This document shows, one piece after another, positions 10,245-20,835 of a stretch of 64,000 nucleotides of DNA; positions within the stretch are counted from its first letter, which is position 1; each line of letters starts with the position of its first letter. The stretch comes from Arabidopsis thaliana (taxonomy: Eukaryota; Streptophyta; Magnoliopsida; Brassicales; Brassicaceae). The notes beneath the pieces were generated by a model, which had not been told where the DNA came from, made no database searches, and was given only the letters and a program-made list of their open reading frames with translations. The DNA lies in the NCBI RefSeq assembly GCF_000001735.4, contig NC_003074.8, forward strand, positions 21,583,261 through 21,647,260, written 5' to 3'. Both the position numbers and the translations under genes were made by a program.

Positions 10245-11606
10245 TTAAAAAACATCATTGAATGATAGAGGAGATTTTGCAGCAAAGACCTCTGCTTTCT
10301 CCTTCTCCAGCTGAGCTTCCAGGTCTAAGCATTTCTGTTTCAAACTTTCCAGCTCTTCATTGATTTCCTGCATCCGAGTTTCACCAGCCTCCTCTTTATT
10401 CTTCTTTTCTGATATCTCAACAAGTTTCTTCTCCAACCAATCAACCTTAAATCCAGCATCAGTTATGGATCTGAGTGCAACATATCCCTCAGCTAGATCA
10501 ACCTTGTTGAGCTCCTGAGGCGACTGGCGCAGAGTCTCAATGAGACTGAGTAGCAAGCTCATGTAACCTGCCCTAAGATTTGGGTTCTTTAAACGGAATT
10601 CAGATGCAATCTCTGGGTGTTTTTCAAACATATGCCTCACAAAGTCCACCTGAGAGTTACAAAATAGAATCCATAAATATTGAACACATCATGTTGTCTC
10701 TTGTTGTTGAATATATTCTACACAAAACGTTAGTAGCATTCTTAATTTTAACCTGTGAGGGAAGAAGTTGAAAGCCATTAAAATCCATGCTTTCCATTAT
10801 TGTTGAAGTTTCCTCTGACACATCGAGTTTCCCAATAACTTCAAGAACCTCTATCTCGGCAACAATCTTGAGTTCTCCATTAACCAGAAACCCGCTATCT
10901 TTGGCATTGATTTCATTTAGAGGAAACATGGATAGGCGACCCCAGCGAGGAGACTGCACATCAAACCACTTTTGTTCTTCTGTAAAATCAGAAACAGAAT
11001 TTATATAATCACTCCATTTACGTGCAAACAAAGGACTAAATGAATTATATATGTTTCTGTGGATTGAACAACAATGCTAACAACTAATACAACAGTAACA
11101 CCATGATCCCACACAAACACCCTTGAGCAACATTTAACTCAAGTCCCAAAACGAGTCTCACAAATCACCACTCACCAGATATACGATGTAGCAAAACAAA
11201 ATGTTTGTGTTTGTGATCATTAAAATATATTTGGAGAAAACAGTAGTGAGAAGAAATAAGTACCATTTTGTTTGGAACGTTTCACCGAATTTTGATTTAC
11301 TACATTTAGGAGATATCGGGCATGTCTTCTCCATTCGGGTGACAATGATTCATAATCAGCTACTTCCAAATACAGAAATAAGTAATCAACATTATTTCCC
11401 TTGGGATAGACAAGAAAACGCCTGCAAAAATAAAGTCTAATTAATAAGAGAGTCAGCAAAACTGTGTAGAGGATCAATCACCGAAGGAAAACGCCTTACC
11501 ATTTACATCCACCGACGATGAATGGATCAGAATAAATTTTCTTTGAATGTAAAGATGAAAAATTCTCGATAGCCCAAGTGATCTTCTTAGCAAGTTGCTT
11601 CCCCAT
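10245..11606 (-). CDS. MATH domain and coiled-coil protein (RTM3-like)
   Basis: Four exons (11500-11606, 11264-11421, 10753-10979, 10245-10649) give 298 residues with canonical splice sites. It begins [18 protein letters not shown]; exon 2 gives '[20 protein letters not shown]' and '[14 protein letters not shown]'. Exon 3 gives '[19 protein letters not shown]' and '[15 protein letters not shown]', and exon 4 '[13 protein letters not shown]' to 'SPLSFNDVF'. In linker and coiled coil it is closest to RTM3 and to the 19407-20559 gene, forming an RTM3-like subgroup. It is intact; locus order suggests At3g58360. Whether it shares RTM3's antiviral role is unknown. Confidence 0.87.
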
Positions 11607-12179
11607 TGATCTTGGCAAAGATTATTCTGCAACCAAAATACCATAACGTGAAGAGAAAAAAAAAACCTAAAAAACTTTTTTTTTTCTTGAATTATAAAAC
11701 AAAACCCTAGAAATTAATTTGATAATCTATCAACAATCTCAAGCAGAGTAACCACAATTGAAATTAAGATTTCCATATGGAATCGAAGTCTTGACAAGTC
11801 TAAATGCCACTCTAACACGATTTCTTACCGTATAGGGTGAAATCAATGAGCCTTGAATCCTTTTTTCTCCGTAAAAGGTTTAGATGAGGAGACTCCGTTG
11901 TGGTACTTAATGGAAAATTGTTTTTTTTTTTTAATTGCGACTGTGATTTAATTAAGTCCTAGAGCCACTCTATTGGCAAGTCATCTAGTGGCTAGTACCC
12001 ACTTGATGATATTATTTTTTTCGTTACTCTATCTGTTTTAAGTTTTTATACTAAGATTGCTGTAAAAAAAAAAAGTGTTCATACTAAGATAGGTTACAAT
12101 TTTTTTCATCAAGATTCATATTGTATAATCCATGTGATGAGAGATTCTTTGCGCAATTTTTCACAATATGTAACAAAAC
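11607..12179. other. intergenic: promoter region
   Basis: AT-rich upstream region of the preceding minus-strand gene, with A/T homopolymers at about 11675-11690 and 11925-11935. No gene found. Confidence 0.35.
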
Positions 12180-12290
12180 TAGATATGTGAACTCTTAAGT
12201 GCTTAAGATCGCACGAGAGAGGATTTTTAGCAACAAAATCCTCTGCTTTATTAGCTATCAGTTTTAATCTTGAGACCTGATGAAAACATA
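12180..12290 (-). pseudogene. remnant of a coiled-coil exon 3' end
   Basis: The minus strand reads 'LKLIANKAEDFVAKNPLS', recognisable as the family C-terminus ('[16 protein letters not shown]' in the 10245-11606 gene), but it lacks the rest of the exon and the terminal FDDVV. It lies in an open frame at 12109-12378 that otherwise has no match, so I treat it as a decayed fragment. Confidence 0.4.
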
Positions 12291-12513
12291 CCATAACATA
12301 TTTCCAATTCACCACACTGTTAGGATACAGAGCGATTACTTTGTCATCAAGAAATTTATCTTTATAATTTAAACCCATTGGTTCACTAGAACAAAAGGAA
12401 GGATTCCATTAATATTGCTTCCACTTTAAAAGAAGACTAATAAATTCAGAGCTAAGACACAGCAAAAACACCAAGTATATTATCAATCTAAAGGTTCTGT
12501 GAACACAAGAACA

Positions 12514-13856
12514 TCAAACAACATCTTCGAACGATAGAGGAACATTGGCCTCGGACACATCTGCGTTCTCTTTCTCAAGAAAAGCTTTCAGCTCTAAGCA
12601 TTTCTGATTTAATTTCTGCAACTCTTCCTCCGCTCGTTGCAGTCGAGCCTTACCCGTCTCTACTTTCTTCTTCTTTGCCTTAACTTCCGCAAGCTTCTTC
12701 TCCAACCAATCCAATCTTAAGCCACCATTTTCCACGTATGACACTGCAACGGATGCTTCGTCCAGATCATCGTCAGTGAGCTCCTCAGGTAACTGGCACA
12801 ACGTCTTAATTAGTCCTAGGAGGACAGTCATGTATGTTGACTTCAAGTGCCGATTCTTTGGACGGAATTTTGATGCAAAGTCTGGATGTCTTTCAAATAT
12901 ACACTTCACAGATTCTACCTGCCAGTCAAATTTGAAGATGCATAAACTATATGTCATAGAAGTTTTTAGAGACATGAATACATACTATATTACTATGACA
13001 TATTCTAATCTTGTGTTTCTTACCTGTGAAGGAAGAACTTGAAACCCATTGACATCAATGCTTTCCTTTACTGGTGAAGTCTCGTTGAGAGAATCAAAAG
13101 ACACTGCATCATTATCATCTAGCTTTATCTTTTTCAGAGGTTGGTTTGTCTCTTCAGATTCTTCTGATACATCTAACTTGCCAATAACTTCAAGATCATT
13201 TATCTCCACAACAATCTTGACTTCTCCGTTCACAAGATACCCAGCATTTTTGGCATGAAGGTTGGGAAGAGGGATCATAGATGTAAAACCCGAGCCAAGA
13301 TTTCTTTGATTAAACCAATTTTGTTTCTCTGTTCACGAAATATATAGAAACTCTAATCCAAACAAGCAATAAAATTGCACAATGCATAACAAGAATCTTG
13401 CAGCAGCACAAAGCCACATGAGTGTCCATGACAAGTTGTAGAATCATAAAATATCCTTTATAATATAAAGTTTAGAAATAAAGAATTATCTCCTCGTTGG
13501 GAGAGTTTGTCCGTAAGTTGATTTATTATAGTTAAGGAGAATTGTGCATATCTTCTCCATCCACAAGGCAATGCTCTAGCATCATCAACCACCAGATACA
13601 GAGACAAACTATTATTAAATTTATTTCCCTTTGGATAGGCCAGAAGATGCCTGCAAACAAAAAGCAGTTGCAAAAAAAAGTGGATGTCCTCGTAAACCTA
13701 AATTGGACTAATACAGTTAGAAAAAAAGTTTTAGTTTCTTAAGTACCATTTGCAGCCACCAATCACAAATGGATCAGAATAAATTTTGTCATATTGCAAA
13801 GTGGAGAAATTCTTAATCACCCAAGTGAACTTGTTATCAACTTCTTCACTCTCCAT
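12514..13856 (-). CDS. MATH domain and coiled-coil gene lacking a canonical exon 2 donor
   Basis: Exon 1 is 13747-13856 ([19 protein letters not shown]), exon 2 begins at 13650 ('[20 protein letters not shown]'), exon 3 is 13024-13328 ('[14 protein letters not shown]', '[15 protein letters not shown]', '[11 protein letters not shown]') and exon 4 is 12514-12918 ('[13 protein letters not shown]' to 'VPLSFEDVV'). All other splice sites are canonical. At the place where paralogues have a GT donor (after about 13493) this copy reads CAACGAG|GAGATAATTC. No GT occurs between there and the in-frame TAA that ends the read-through ('...NSLFLNFIL'). So either a non-canonical donor is used or the protein ends within MATH, at about 100 residues. 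The linker is longer than average ('[13 protein letters not shown]', also in the 21611 gene). Locus order suggests At3g58370. Confidence 0.7.
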
Positions 13857-14641
13857 TAAAGACTCCTCACAACCAAACTACCTTTAAAACAATGCCACAC
13901 ACCCAAATTCATGTTATATACCAAAGGAAACACATCTCGAGTAACAAAATAAAAACCAAAACCTAAAATTCCACTATGGACTCTAACTGACATGATATCC
14001 TCAACGCTAGTAATCTTAGCTTCCACATAAAGACGTCAAGGTCGAACCAAACGCTTTAAAAAAAACTAAACTCTACCTTAATGAGAAGAGACAATGAAAA
14101 GGGTTGTTCTAAGACAACAGTCAACGGAGACTAAGGGAAAAAAGGGTTTCAGACTCTGAACGCTTACATGAATGCAAATCAAATTTTATTAGGAAAGTGA
14201 ATCACTTTTATATGGCTTAGGAAACATGACTTGAAAACTAGAGTAACTAATGTTGTATATAATTTAATGCATACTATAAATAATCAATAGTTTCCCCAAC
14301 CATGGTGATTTACCAGGGATACTCTGTCTCTCTTGTTACTCAGTTTCCAAAATTTCCATATTCAAAAATTTAGATTGTATAATTTAAACACACTTTAGTT
14401 TGGATATGATCAAGGGTAGTTACTTGATACAGTTTAGCTCCTATATTCAAGGGATTGCATATATTTCATTTTCAAGGGATTAACTACTTCTTCTATGTTC
14501 TGCTTTGATTTATTGATTTCTTCTAGAAAACACATCTTAAACTTTTCTAAATTTAATGTTGGTTAAAGTAATTTAAAAAAAAAACACTTCAAGCGCACAA
14601 TGCTTTAGCACAAAATGCCTAAGAAAGAACTCAAGACATCA
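13857..14641. other. intergenic
   Basis: Upstream region of the 12514-13856 gene and 3' flank of the next. AT-rich, with no recognised element. Confidence 0.35.
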
Positions 14642-14700
14642 ACCTATAGAGGATCTCCACAAAATGTCTCTGCCTTATCAGAGGGCAGTTTTTCAAAGCC
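14642..14700 (-). pseudogene. possible remnant of a coiled-coil exon 3' end
   Basis: The minus strand reads 'EKLPSDKAETFCGDPL', a faint echo of the family C-terminus ('[15 protein letters not shown]'), about 60 bp 3' of an intact copy of the same exon. It is short and weak. Confidence 0.3.
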
Positions 14701-14704
14701 TTGT

Positions 14705-15935
14705 CTAAAACATCTTAAGAACATCATTGAACGAGAGAGGAACATTAGCGGTCAAGTCATTTGCTTTCTCCTTGTCTAGAATATCTTTCAGGTCTAAGCG
14801 TTTCTGATTGAGTTTCTGCAAATCTTCCTCTATTTGTTGCAGCCGAGCCTTACCATTATCCACATTCTTCTTCTTTTCCTTTACTTCCTTGAGCTTCTTC
14901 TCCAACCAATCCACTTTAAAGCCACCTTGTGACACGAATAAAACTGCAATGGATGCTTCATCCAGATCAGTATCAGAGAGCTCCGCAGGCAGTTGGCACA
15001 GCGTTTCAATTATTCCGAGGAGTACATTCATGTATAATGTCTTCAGACATGGTTTCATTGAAGGGACTTCTGATGCAATGTTTGGGTATATTTCAAATAT
15101 ACGCTTCACAGATTCTACCTGTGAAAGAAGAAGAAAAAAATATCATAAAAGCTTTAGAAGCCCTGAATACATACAGAAACATTTTGTACATCAGAGTATT
15201 TAAATACAGAAAACCACAAAGAAGTATACTCGCATTAATCTTAAGTTTCTTACCTGTGAAGGAAGAACTTGAAACCCATTGACATCAATGATTTGTTGAG
15301 TCTGTTTGAGTAAATCAATAGAGTTGGCACCATCATTATTTGATGTGCCAATAACTTCAAGAGAAACAACCTCAATAACAATTGTTATTTCTCGGCAAAT
15401 CAGAAACCCTGCATCTCTTGCAAGAAGGTTGAAAGGGGGTGGTACTGTTGGATAACTACAAGCGGGAAGATTCTCATCAAAGTATAGGTCTGAATCTGTA
15501 GCATCACCACAAGTATTAAAACATCAATATCACATTAAAACTAATCTAAATCAGTCACTCATTTTGCAAAAAGTATAAATAGAAGAATAACCTGTCACAA
15601 TGGAGCGTTTATGAGAAATTCCATTTACTATAGTTAAGCGAAGTTTTACATGTCTTCTCCATGAAGAAGTCAGTGATTGACAAGAATCAGCAACCCCCAT
15701 GTATTGATAGAAGAACTCATAGTTAGTTCCCTTTGGTAAGGCTAGAAGACGCCTACAAAAAAAATCAAATCACCAGAACATAATTAGATGAAAAGTACGT
15801 TTGGAACAAAAGTTGGTTCAGTTTTTACCATCTACTGCCAGCAATCAGAAAGGGATCAGAATGACTCTGCTTAGGATAAAAAACGTTGAGATCCTTTATC
15901 ACCCAGACAAATTTCTTGTCAACTTCCTTCTCCAT
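14705..15935 (-). CDS. MATH domain and coiled-coil protein
   Basis: Four exons (15829-15935, 15592-15752, 15254-15495, 14705-15118) give 307 residues with canonical sites and consistent phases. Start MEKEVDKKFVWVIKDLN; exon 2 'RLLALPKGTNYEFFYQYMGV' and 'WRRHVKLRLTIVNG'. Exon 3 is divergent ('DLYFDENLPACSY', 'AGFLICREITIVIEV') with '[13 protein letters not shown]'; exon 4 runs 'VESVKRIFEIYPN' to 'VPLSFNDVLKMF'. The C-terminus is three residues longer than in its sisters. The MATH surface (exons 2-3) differs more from paralogues than the coiled coil does, consistent with partner diversification (inference). Locus order suggests At3g58380. Confidence 0.85.
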
Positions 15936-16329
15936 TATATTACTCGCAATGAAACTACAACAGCATGAAGAGAATTAAACCAAATTCATGTACCTACCAA
16001 TCAAAGTATCAAACACACACACTCTCCAACAAATTCTTTCTTAGTTTAACAAAGATTTTACTATGAACTCAAAGACATATGAAGTTTCAGCCAGCAGTTT
16101 AAACTACTTAAAACTAGTTGACCGTAGTTGAGGAAAAGAAATATTCTAAGACATGCAAGATTAAGGGAATAAAGCGATTACCCTTGAGAGGCGAGTTGAA
16201 AGAGAAACAGCGACTCAGAAGTCAGAACTCGTACCCACTTTGTCCAAGTTAGTCCAAGTTTGTCAGAGCTACGAACCCAATCCAAAAACCAAATTACTTG
16301 GATCGAATAGTTCAAAAACGAGATTCAAC
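15936..16329. other. intergenic: promoter of the 14705-15935 gene
   Basis: Includes a small tandem repeat 'TTTGTCCAAGTTAGTCCAAG' (about 16239-16258). No gene found. Confidence 0.35.
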
Positions 16330-16560
16330 CATTTTTATAACATTAATCCTCTAAACCAAAAAAAGGGAGATATCCAATTCCAATAAGGAAAGAAACTAAA
16401 ATCCCTTCTTTGGAATTGACTTTTCCAATAAGGAAAGAAACTTGGACTTGAGATTCTGTTTCCTTTTTTCTTGGTGAATAGACCTTCCAAGGCTTTTTAG
16501 GTCCTTTTGTGTTAAAGAGAGGAACAGGATGCCAAACGTTTTCAAAAGGGGTTGCCAATT
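16330..16560. other. compositionally odd island 3' of Pelota
   Basis: About 230 bp with an internal repeat (CCAATAAGGAAAGAAAC at about 16380 and 16424), purine/pyrimidine tracts and an open frame on the minus strand (16343-16558, 71 codons). It does not resemble flanking intergenic DNA or any MATH module. It might be organelle-derived or a mobile-element scrap; I cannot assign it. Confidence 0.3.
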
Positions 16561-16769
16561 TCTTTTTTGATTTTTTTTTTTTTAGTAAAGGATACAGATT
16601 TTTACAGTAAACTTAGGAAATATTTGTTTAATTTAATGAAGATAACTGACGCTTTTATATATATAATCTTGCAACAATTTGTTCAAGTCATACCCTTACA
16701 AAACAAGTAACTAAATATTAGAGCAGAAGTGAATAAAAGAACCTAAAAGATTTTCTTAGAAATACTATG

Positions 16770-17957
16770 TTACATCTCAATGTCTTCTAGATCTGGTAAA
16801 GGGAACCTAAGAATAGCTGCAATTCCAGTATGCTGTGCTAGTTGTTCCCCTGAAGCATGCATTGACGAAAATATAAAAACCTCTCCTCCTGAATCTTTCA
16901 CCGACTCCACAAAATCCACATACTTCTTCCTTGTTTTCACGTCAGAGTTCCTAAATAGCCCATCTATAATGAGAAGTGTTTGGATTGCCATTCGTTCATG
17001 AGCAACTTCCACATGTTTTGGTCCATAACATGCTCTATTTGGATCATTCGAAAACATGGTGAAGAAATCGTTGAGAGCTTTGACCTCTTTTGCTGCTTTA
17101 GTATCTTTGATCATATTCATCACGTTAGGGTCATGCAAAACCTCGCTTAGGCTATGTTTATATCCTGAGTTTGTGTGCACCAGAATGAAACGTGATTTGT
17201 TCTCAAGAATAGGTCTCAACTGTCTTCTCTCTGCTTCCAACAATAGGTGGCGATGAAACTGATCTTTTGTAAACCCGGGACTTGCAATCACTGCGCATCG
17301 AACCACACTGAAGTCAACGTGTTTCAGAAAGGCTTGCACAACATTCTCAAAGAATTTCTTCAAAACTGACTCGTAACCAGCCGTTCCAGCTCCATGCTTC
17401 CAAGGAATCGATGTTTTTATTCGTGCACCGCAACTTTTTACACTTTTGCCGGCAAGGAAGATTTGTGCCAGTCCTTCTTGCATTAGAACTACAGCTAAAT
17501 CAGCACTAGCTGCAAGATCTGAGGCCTGCTTGAGTGTATCAAGAGCCAGTGAGTCCCAATTTTCCTTTCTCAATAAAAAAGGTCGTTTAAGCTCAATCTC
17601 CAAAGTATGGAATGCACCAATCCTTACATGCTCGTTCTCCATGATATTCTTCCCGCGTATGCGCATAACATCGCCGTCTTTGTCATAGTCCACCTCCTCA
17701 ACTTGTACTTCTAGCTTAAGTTTAACACGTTCAGTCCGGGTGAAAGATCTTTTCTTTCCAAGGTATTTGCTTTCTATTCGACTTAGCGATGGAGTCGAGT
17801 CTCTTCCTTCACCACCAACTTTTCTGAAAGTGATAGCCATTACACTATCCTCCGGGCCAATCAGGTTATAAGTATACCAGAGATCATCCGAGTCCTCTGC
17901 CATCATCTTAACGCTTCCGGGTCCATTACGAACAAAATCCTTGCGAATGATTTTCAT
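16770..17957 (-). CDS. PEL2: Pelota (Dom34) ribosome-rescue factor, single exon
   Basis: One uninterrupted 395-codon frame covers all of Pelota: the N-terminal Sm-like domain ([20 protein letters not shown]..., about 1-130), the eRF1-like central domain (about 140-270, '[20 protein letters not shown]') and the C-terminal domain (about 275-375, '[20 protein letters not shown]', '[17 protein letters not shown]'). As in all Pelota proteins, the GGQ motif of eRF1 is absent. Pelota with Hbs1 recognises stalled ribosomes with an empty A site and starts no-go and non-stop mRNA decay. It interrupts the MATH array on the same strand. The lack of introns, and an A13 run on its sense strand about 190 nt past the stop (16571-16583), fit an origin by retroposition (inference). 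The symbol is from memory of the Arabidopsis PEL1/PEL2 pair. Confidence 0.9.
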   Translation of the reverse strand: MKIIRKDFVRNGPGSVKMMAEDSDDLWYTYNLIGPEDSVMAITFRKVGGEGRDSTPSLSRIESKYLGKKRSFTRTERVKLKLEVQVEEVDYDKDGDVMRIRGKNIMENEHVRIGAFHTLEIELKRPFLLRKENWDSLALDTLKQASDLAASADLAVVLMQEGLAQIFLAGKSVKSCGARIKTSIPWKHGAGTAGYESVLKKFFENVVQAFLKHVDFSVVRCAVIASPGFTKDQFHRHLLLEAERRQLRPILENKSRFILVHTNSGYKHSLSEVLHDPNVMNMIKDTKAAKEVKALNDFFTMFSNDPNRACYGPKHVEVAHERMAIQTLLIIDGLFRNSDVKTRKKYVDFVESVKDSGGEVFIFSSMHASGEQLAQHTGIAAILRFPLPDLEDIEM

Positions 17958-18226
17958 CTTTCAGGATTTTTGAAGGTATTTTCCACTAACAGAATCTGAA
18001 GAATAAACTGTCGATCGGAAATTGTGGTAGGGAATGAAGAACAATCAATCGCTCTGACAAGAAGAGAAGAAAAAATAAAAACTTAAAGTAAACTTTTGCT
18101 TAAATTAAGCTGTTATTGATCTGAAGAAATAGACTTGATCTCCTGAGATATACATATTTATAGCTAGCTATAAAGCTTACATAAGTCGTCTAGGAAAACT
18201 AGGAAACGTATTTTCCTTTTCTACAT
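17958..18226. promoter_or_regulatory. Pelota 5' region
   Basis: On the minus strand a TATAAATATG box (about 18151-18160) precedes the start by roughly 200 bp, and CTGAAAG directly precedes the ATG. A 5' UTR intron is possible but I cannot place it. Confidence 0.35.
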
Positions 18227-18395
18227 TGTTAAGTATTGGGGATAGAGATTAATCTCATTAGGATTATTCCTATATATCTTCTGATTATGTCCTATATTTT
18301 AGGGACTAGAGTATATCTTATACGATGTCTCTCTTGTATAAATATTATACTTTGTGAATCAATAAAATCAAGTTAGTGCAATATCTAATTCTACA
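18227..18395 (+). mobile_element. candidate solo LTR fossil
   Basis: A 169-bp stretch begins TGTTAAG and ends CTACA. It carries a TATAAATA box followed by an AATAAAA signal about 20 bp later, the usual layout of a short Copia-type LTR. An 8-bp word, TTCTACAT, occurs at both edges, but the boundary is not clean. No internal retroelement sequence accompanies it. Old or only LTR-like; low certainty. Confidence 0.35.
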
Positions 18396-18414
18396 TAGTT
18401 TCTTTATTTCATTA

Positions 18415-18645
18415 GAGCATCCTTATCCATAGGTTGTTAACAATATCATAAGAACTATTAAAATATTATATTAAACAAAATAAGAATAAAAAAATTAAAA
18501 AAAAGTATACTTAAGAGATGAAAAATGGCTCTTAGCTAAAAGTTTTTAGATACATTCTCTCTAGCCTTTTTAATATTTAAACATTATTTTGTATATATCA
18601 AAATTGTTTATAATTCTATGTAAGAGTCGATTGATAAAGATGGTC
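18415..18645. mobile_element. Harbinger/Tourist-like MITE, small
   Basis: About 231 bp, AT-rich, with imperfect terminal inverted repeats: GAGCATCCTTATCCAT at the left, and GACCATCTTTATCAAT as the reverse complement of the right end. TTA precedes the left end and TAA follows the right, fitting a TWA-type 3-bp target site. The ends resemble those of the larger MITE at 26548-27190. Confidence 0.55.
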
Positions 18646-19269
18646 TAATTTCCTTTTCTTAATTTTTGACGTAAATTAATCAAAATCACGTGCTGCTCAC
18701 ATGTTGTTCTTACTATTTTGCTCACTTCTTGTTGTTCTTAGGATATCTTTCGAAATCATTGGAAGATATGACACAATTTGAATGGATATTAATCATCATC
18801 ATTTCCTAAATCTTTTTCGGTAGTTTGTATGAGATTAGAAGCGGCTACTTATTATCTTGATAAGGTTAATATAAAAATAGACATAAAAAGAGAAAAATGG
18901 AGGAGAAACATAATGGTTTAGCACAATCGAAAATAGAGTACTACTCTGTTTCTCACTTGATCCTTCACTTTCACTCCATCTCCTTTTCTCAAATCCTTCC
19001 TCATGTTTTTGCAGCACCACTATTCAAGCCTTAAATCTCATGACGGTAGAGAAAAATGGAAGTTATGATCCAAGCTTAGTGATTTCCCACTTACTCAACA
19101 AAAGAGCCATGTTTTTGGATATGAGAGCGAGAATGTGAGATTAGTCAAGAAACTTAAAATATTTGTCCACTTGTTTTATGGTGATTAGTCTTGTCACTCT
19201 CAAAACACATTACTTTAACAGCAAGAAACTCAATATTTTCTAGAAGAAACCTAGAACTTCCTCTTGAAA
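18646..19269. other. intergenic
   Basis: AT-rich, with no gene recognised. A 61-codon open frame at 18835-19020 has no family features. The far end leads into the third copy of the 3'-flank module. Confidence 0.35.
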
Positions 19270-19406
19270 ACATTGTTGAAAATTTCCAAGATATGTCTCT
19301 TTTATCTTCCTTAAGTTTTAAGAAGACTATCATTACGAACCTATAAACGAACAGACCAGCACACTAAGCAGAACCAACCTCCAAGTGTCCTAAAAACACA
19401 AGAACA
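19270..19406. repeat. 3'-flank module, copy 3
   Basis: Matches the right half of the modules at 5240-5470 and 8128-8357 ('CTCTTTTATCTTCCTTAAGT' ... 'CTCCAAGTGTCCTAA'), directly 3' of a coiled-coil exon. Confidence 0.65.
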
Positions 19407-20559
19407 TCAAACAACATCATCGAATGAGAGATGAGCTTTTGCAGCCGACACCTTGGCTTTCTCTTCCTCCACTAGCGCTTCCATTTTTGAACACTTGAGC
19501 TTCAAGTCCTTCAACTTTTCCTCCATTTCTCGTAGCCGAGTCTCACCAGCTTCATCATCCTCCTTCTTTTGTGCCACCTCATAAAGTTTGTTCTCCAACC
19601 AATCCAACTTAAACCCTGCATTTTTCATACATCCAATTGCAATATATACGTCACACAAATCATCCTTGGAGAGTTCTTGAGGTGACTGAGATAAAGTCTC
19701 AATCAGACTGAGTAGCAAACTCATGTAACCAGTCCTAAGACTTGAGTTCTTTGGGTGGATTTCAGATGCAATCTCTGGGTGTCTTTCAAAAATATGGCTA
19801 ACAGATTTTGCCTGCCAAATGAAAATACAAGTATAAATTCGCATCCCTATTCAAAGACAGTTTAGGAGACATGCACCTCAAAAAAGAACCATATAATAGA
19901 ACACTATCTATCTACACACAAAGTCTGTAACATTCTTAAATTGTATTTTTACCTGTGAAGGAAGAAGTTGAAAGCCATTAACATGTATGGTTTCCTTTAC
20001 TGTTGAAATACCTTCTGATACATCTACGTCTCCAATAACTTCAAGGATATCTATCTCGGCAACAATTTTGAGTTCCCCGTTTACTAGAAATCCACTATCT
20101 TTGGCATGGATTTCATTTAGGGGAAACATGGATGGACAACCCCATTTGATTGAGTCGTCAAACCACTCTTGTACTTCTACAAAATCACAAAACATAATCA
20201 ACATTTAAATGCATCTAATATATCACACTACTTGAACTATGCTCTAGGCAAATAAATAATCACCATTTGGTTGGAAGCTTTTTTTCGAGTTTTGATTTAC
20301 TAAAGTTAGGGTATATCGAGCATGTCTTCTCCATCCAAAAGGCAATGATCCATTATCGGCGACTTCCAGATACAGAGACAAGTAACCAATAAAGTTATAT
20401 CCCTTTGGATAAGCAGTTAGACACCTGCAAGAAACACAAATAATATAAAAGAATCAGCAAAACGAAGAAGAATATAATATCCCCTAAACCTAAATCTTCT
20501 TACCATTTGCAGCCATCGACGACAAAAGGATGCAGGGATACCCTCAAAAGGAGAATCAT
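19407..20559 (-). CDS. MATH and coiled-coil protein with replaced 5' end
   Basis: Exons 20504-20559, 20264-20424, 19953-20176 and 19407-19811 are in consistent phase and give 281 residues. The first exon is only 56 nt: [18 protein letters not shown]. It keeps the second half of the normal exon 1 ('PFVVDGCKW') but has lost the first MATH strand ('KKITWAIKNFSSL'). The lost part is replaced by sequence that in another frame encodes an acidic Tyr/Asp-rich peptide like the gene at 23781-24221. The rest is normal ('[20 protein letters not shown]', '[13 protein letters not shown]', '[15 protein letters not shown]', '[13 protein letters not shown]' to 'AHLSFDDVV'). It is closest to RTM3 in exons 3 and 4. 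Loss of the first beta strand probably impairs the MATH fold. Locus order suggests At3g58400. Confidence 0.7.
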
Positions 20560-20835
20560 CTCCGTAATCAAATTCTGGCTCCGACTCCTCTTCATACGCA
20601 GAATAATCACTCATGTAGTTATCTGGATATGAATAATCACTATCATATTCGTACTCGCAGTCCTCTGATACGCGTTATCATGCTGCAGCAAATCCTCTTT
20701 ATATGCATGACGATCGTAATTCATAAATCTTCTTTAGTGCTTCTTCGTCAAAAAAGAAAATCTTCTTAATTTCCATTACCATCCTCACAACGCTGTTCCC
20801 CATCGAAATTATAGGAACCTCTCCCGTTCAAACTG
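20560..20835 (-). pseudogene. remnant of an acidic Tyr/Asp-rich gene fused to the MATH gene
   Basis: The minus strand reads 'EDCEYEYDSDYSYPDNY' and '[19 protein letters not shown]', the same composition and 'YxYE/DYS' words as the 23781-24221 protein. The start region is also shared: both have an acceptor-like CTGCAG followed by TTTGA, a purine-rich stretch and 'AGATTCCT' or 'AGGTTCCT'. The frame is broken at least once and the 3' half is replaced by MATH exon 1 sequence at about 20550. Confidence 0.65.

Noticed and set aside
12109-12378. 89-codon minus-strand open frame
   Set aside because: Only the central part resembles a coiled-coil exon end; the rest is duplicated promoter-type sequence. 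Kept as a fragment, not a gene.
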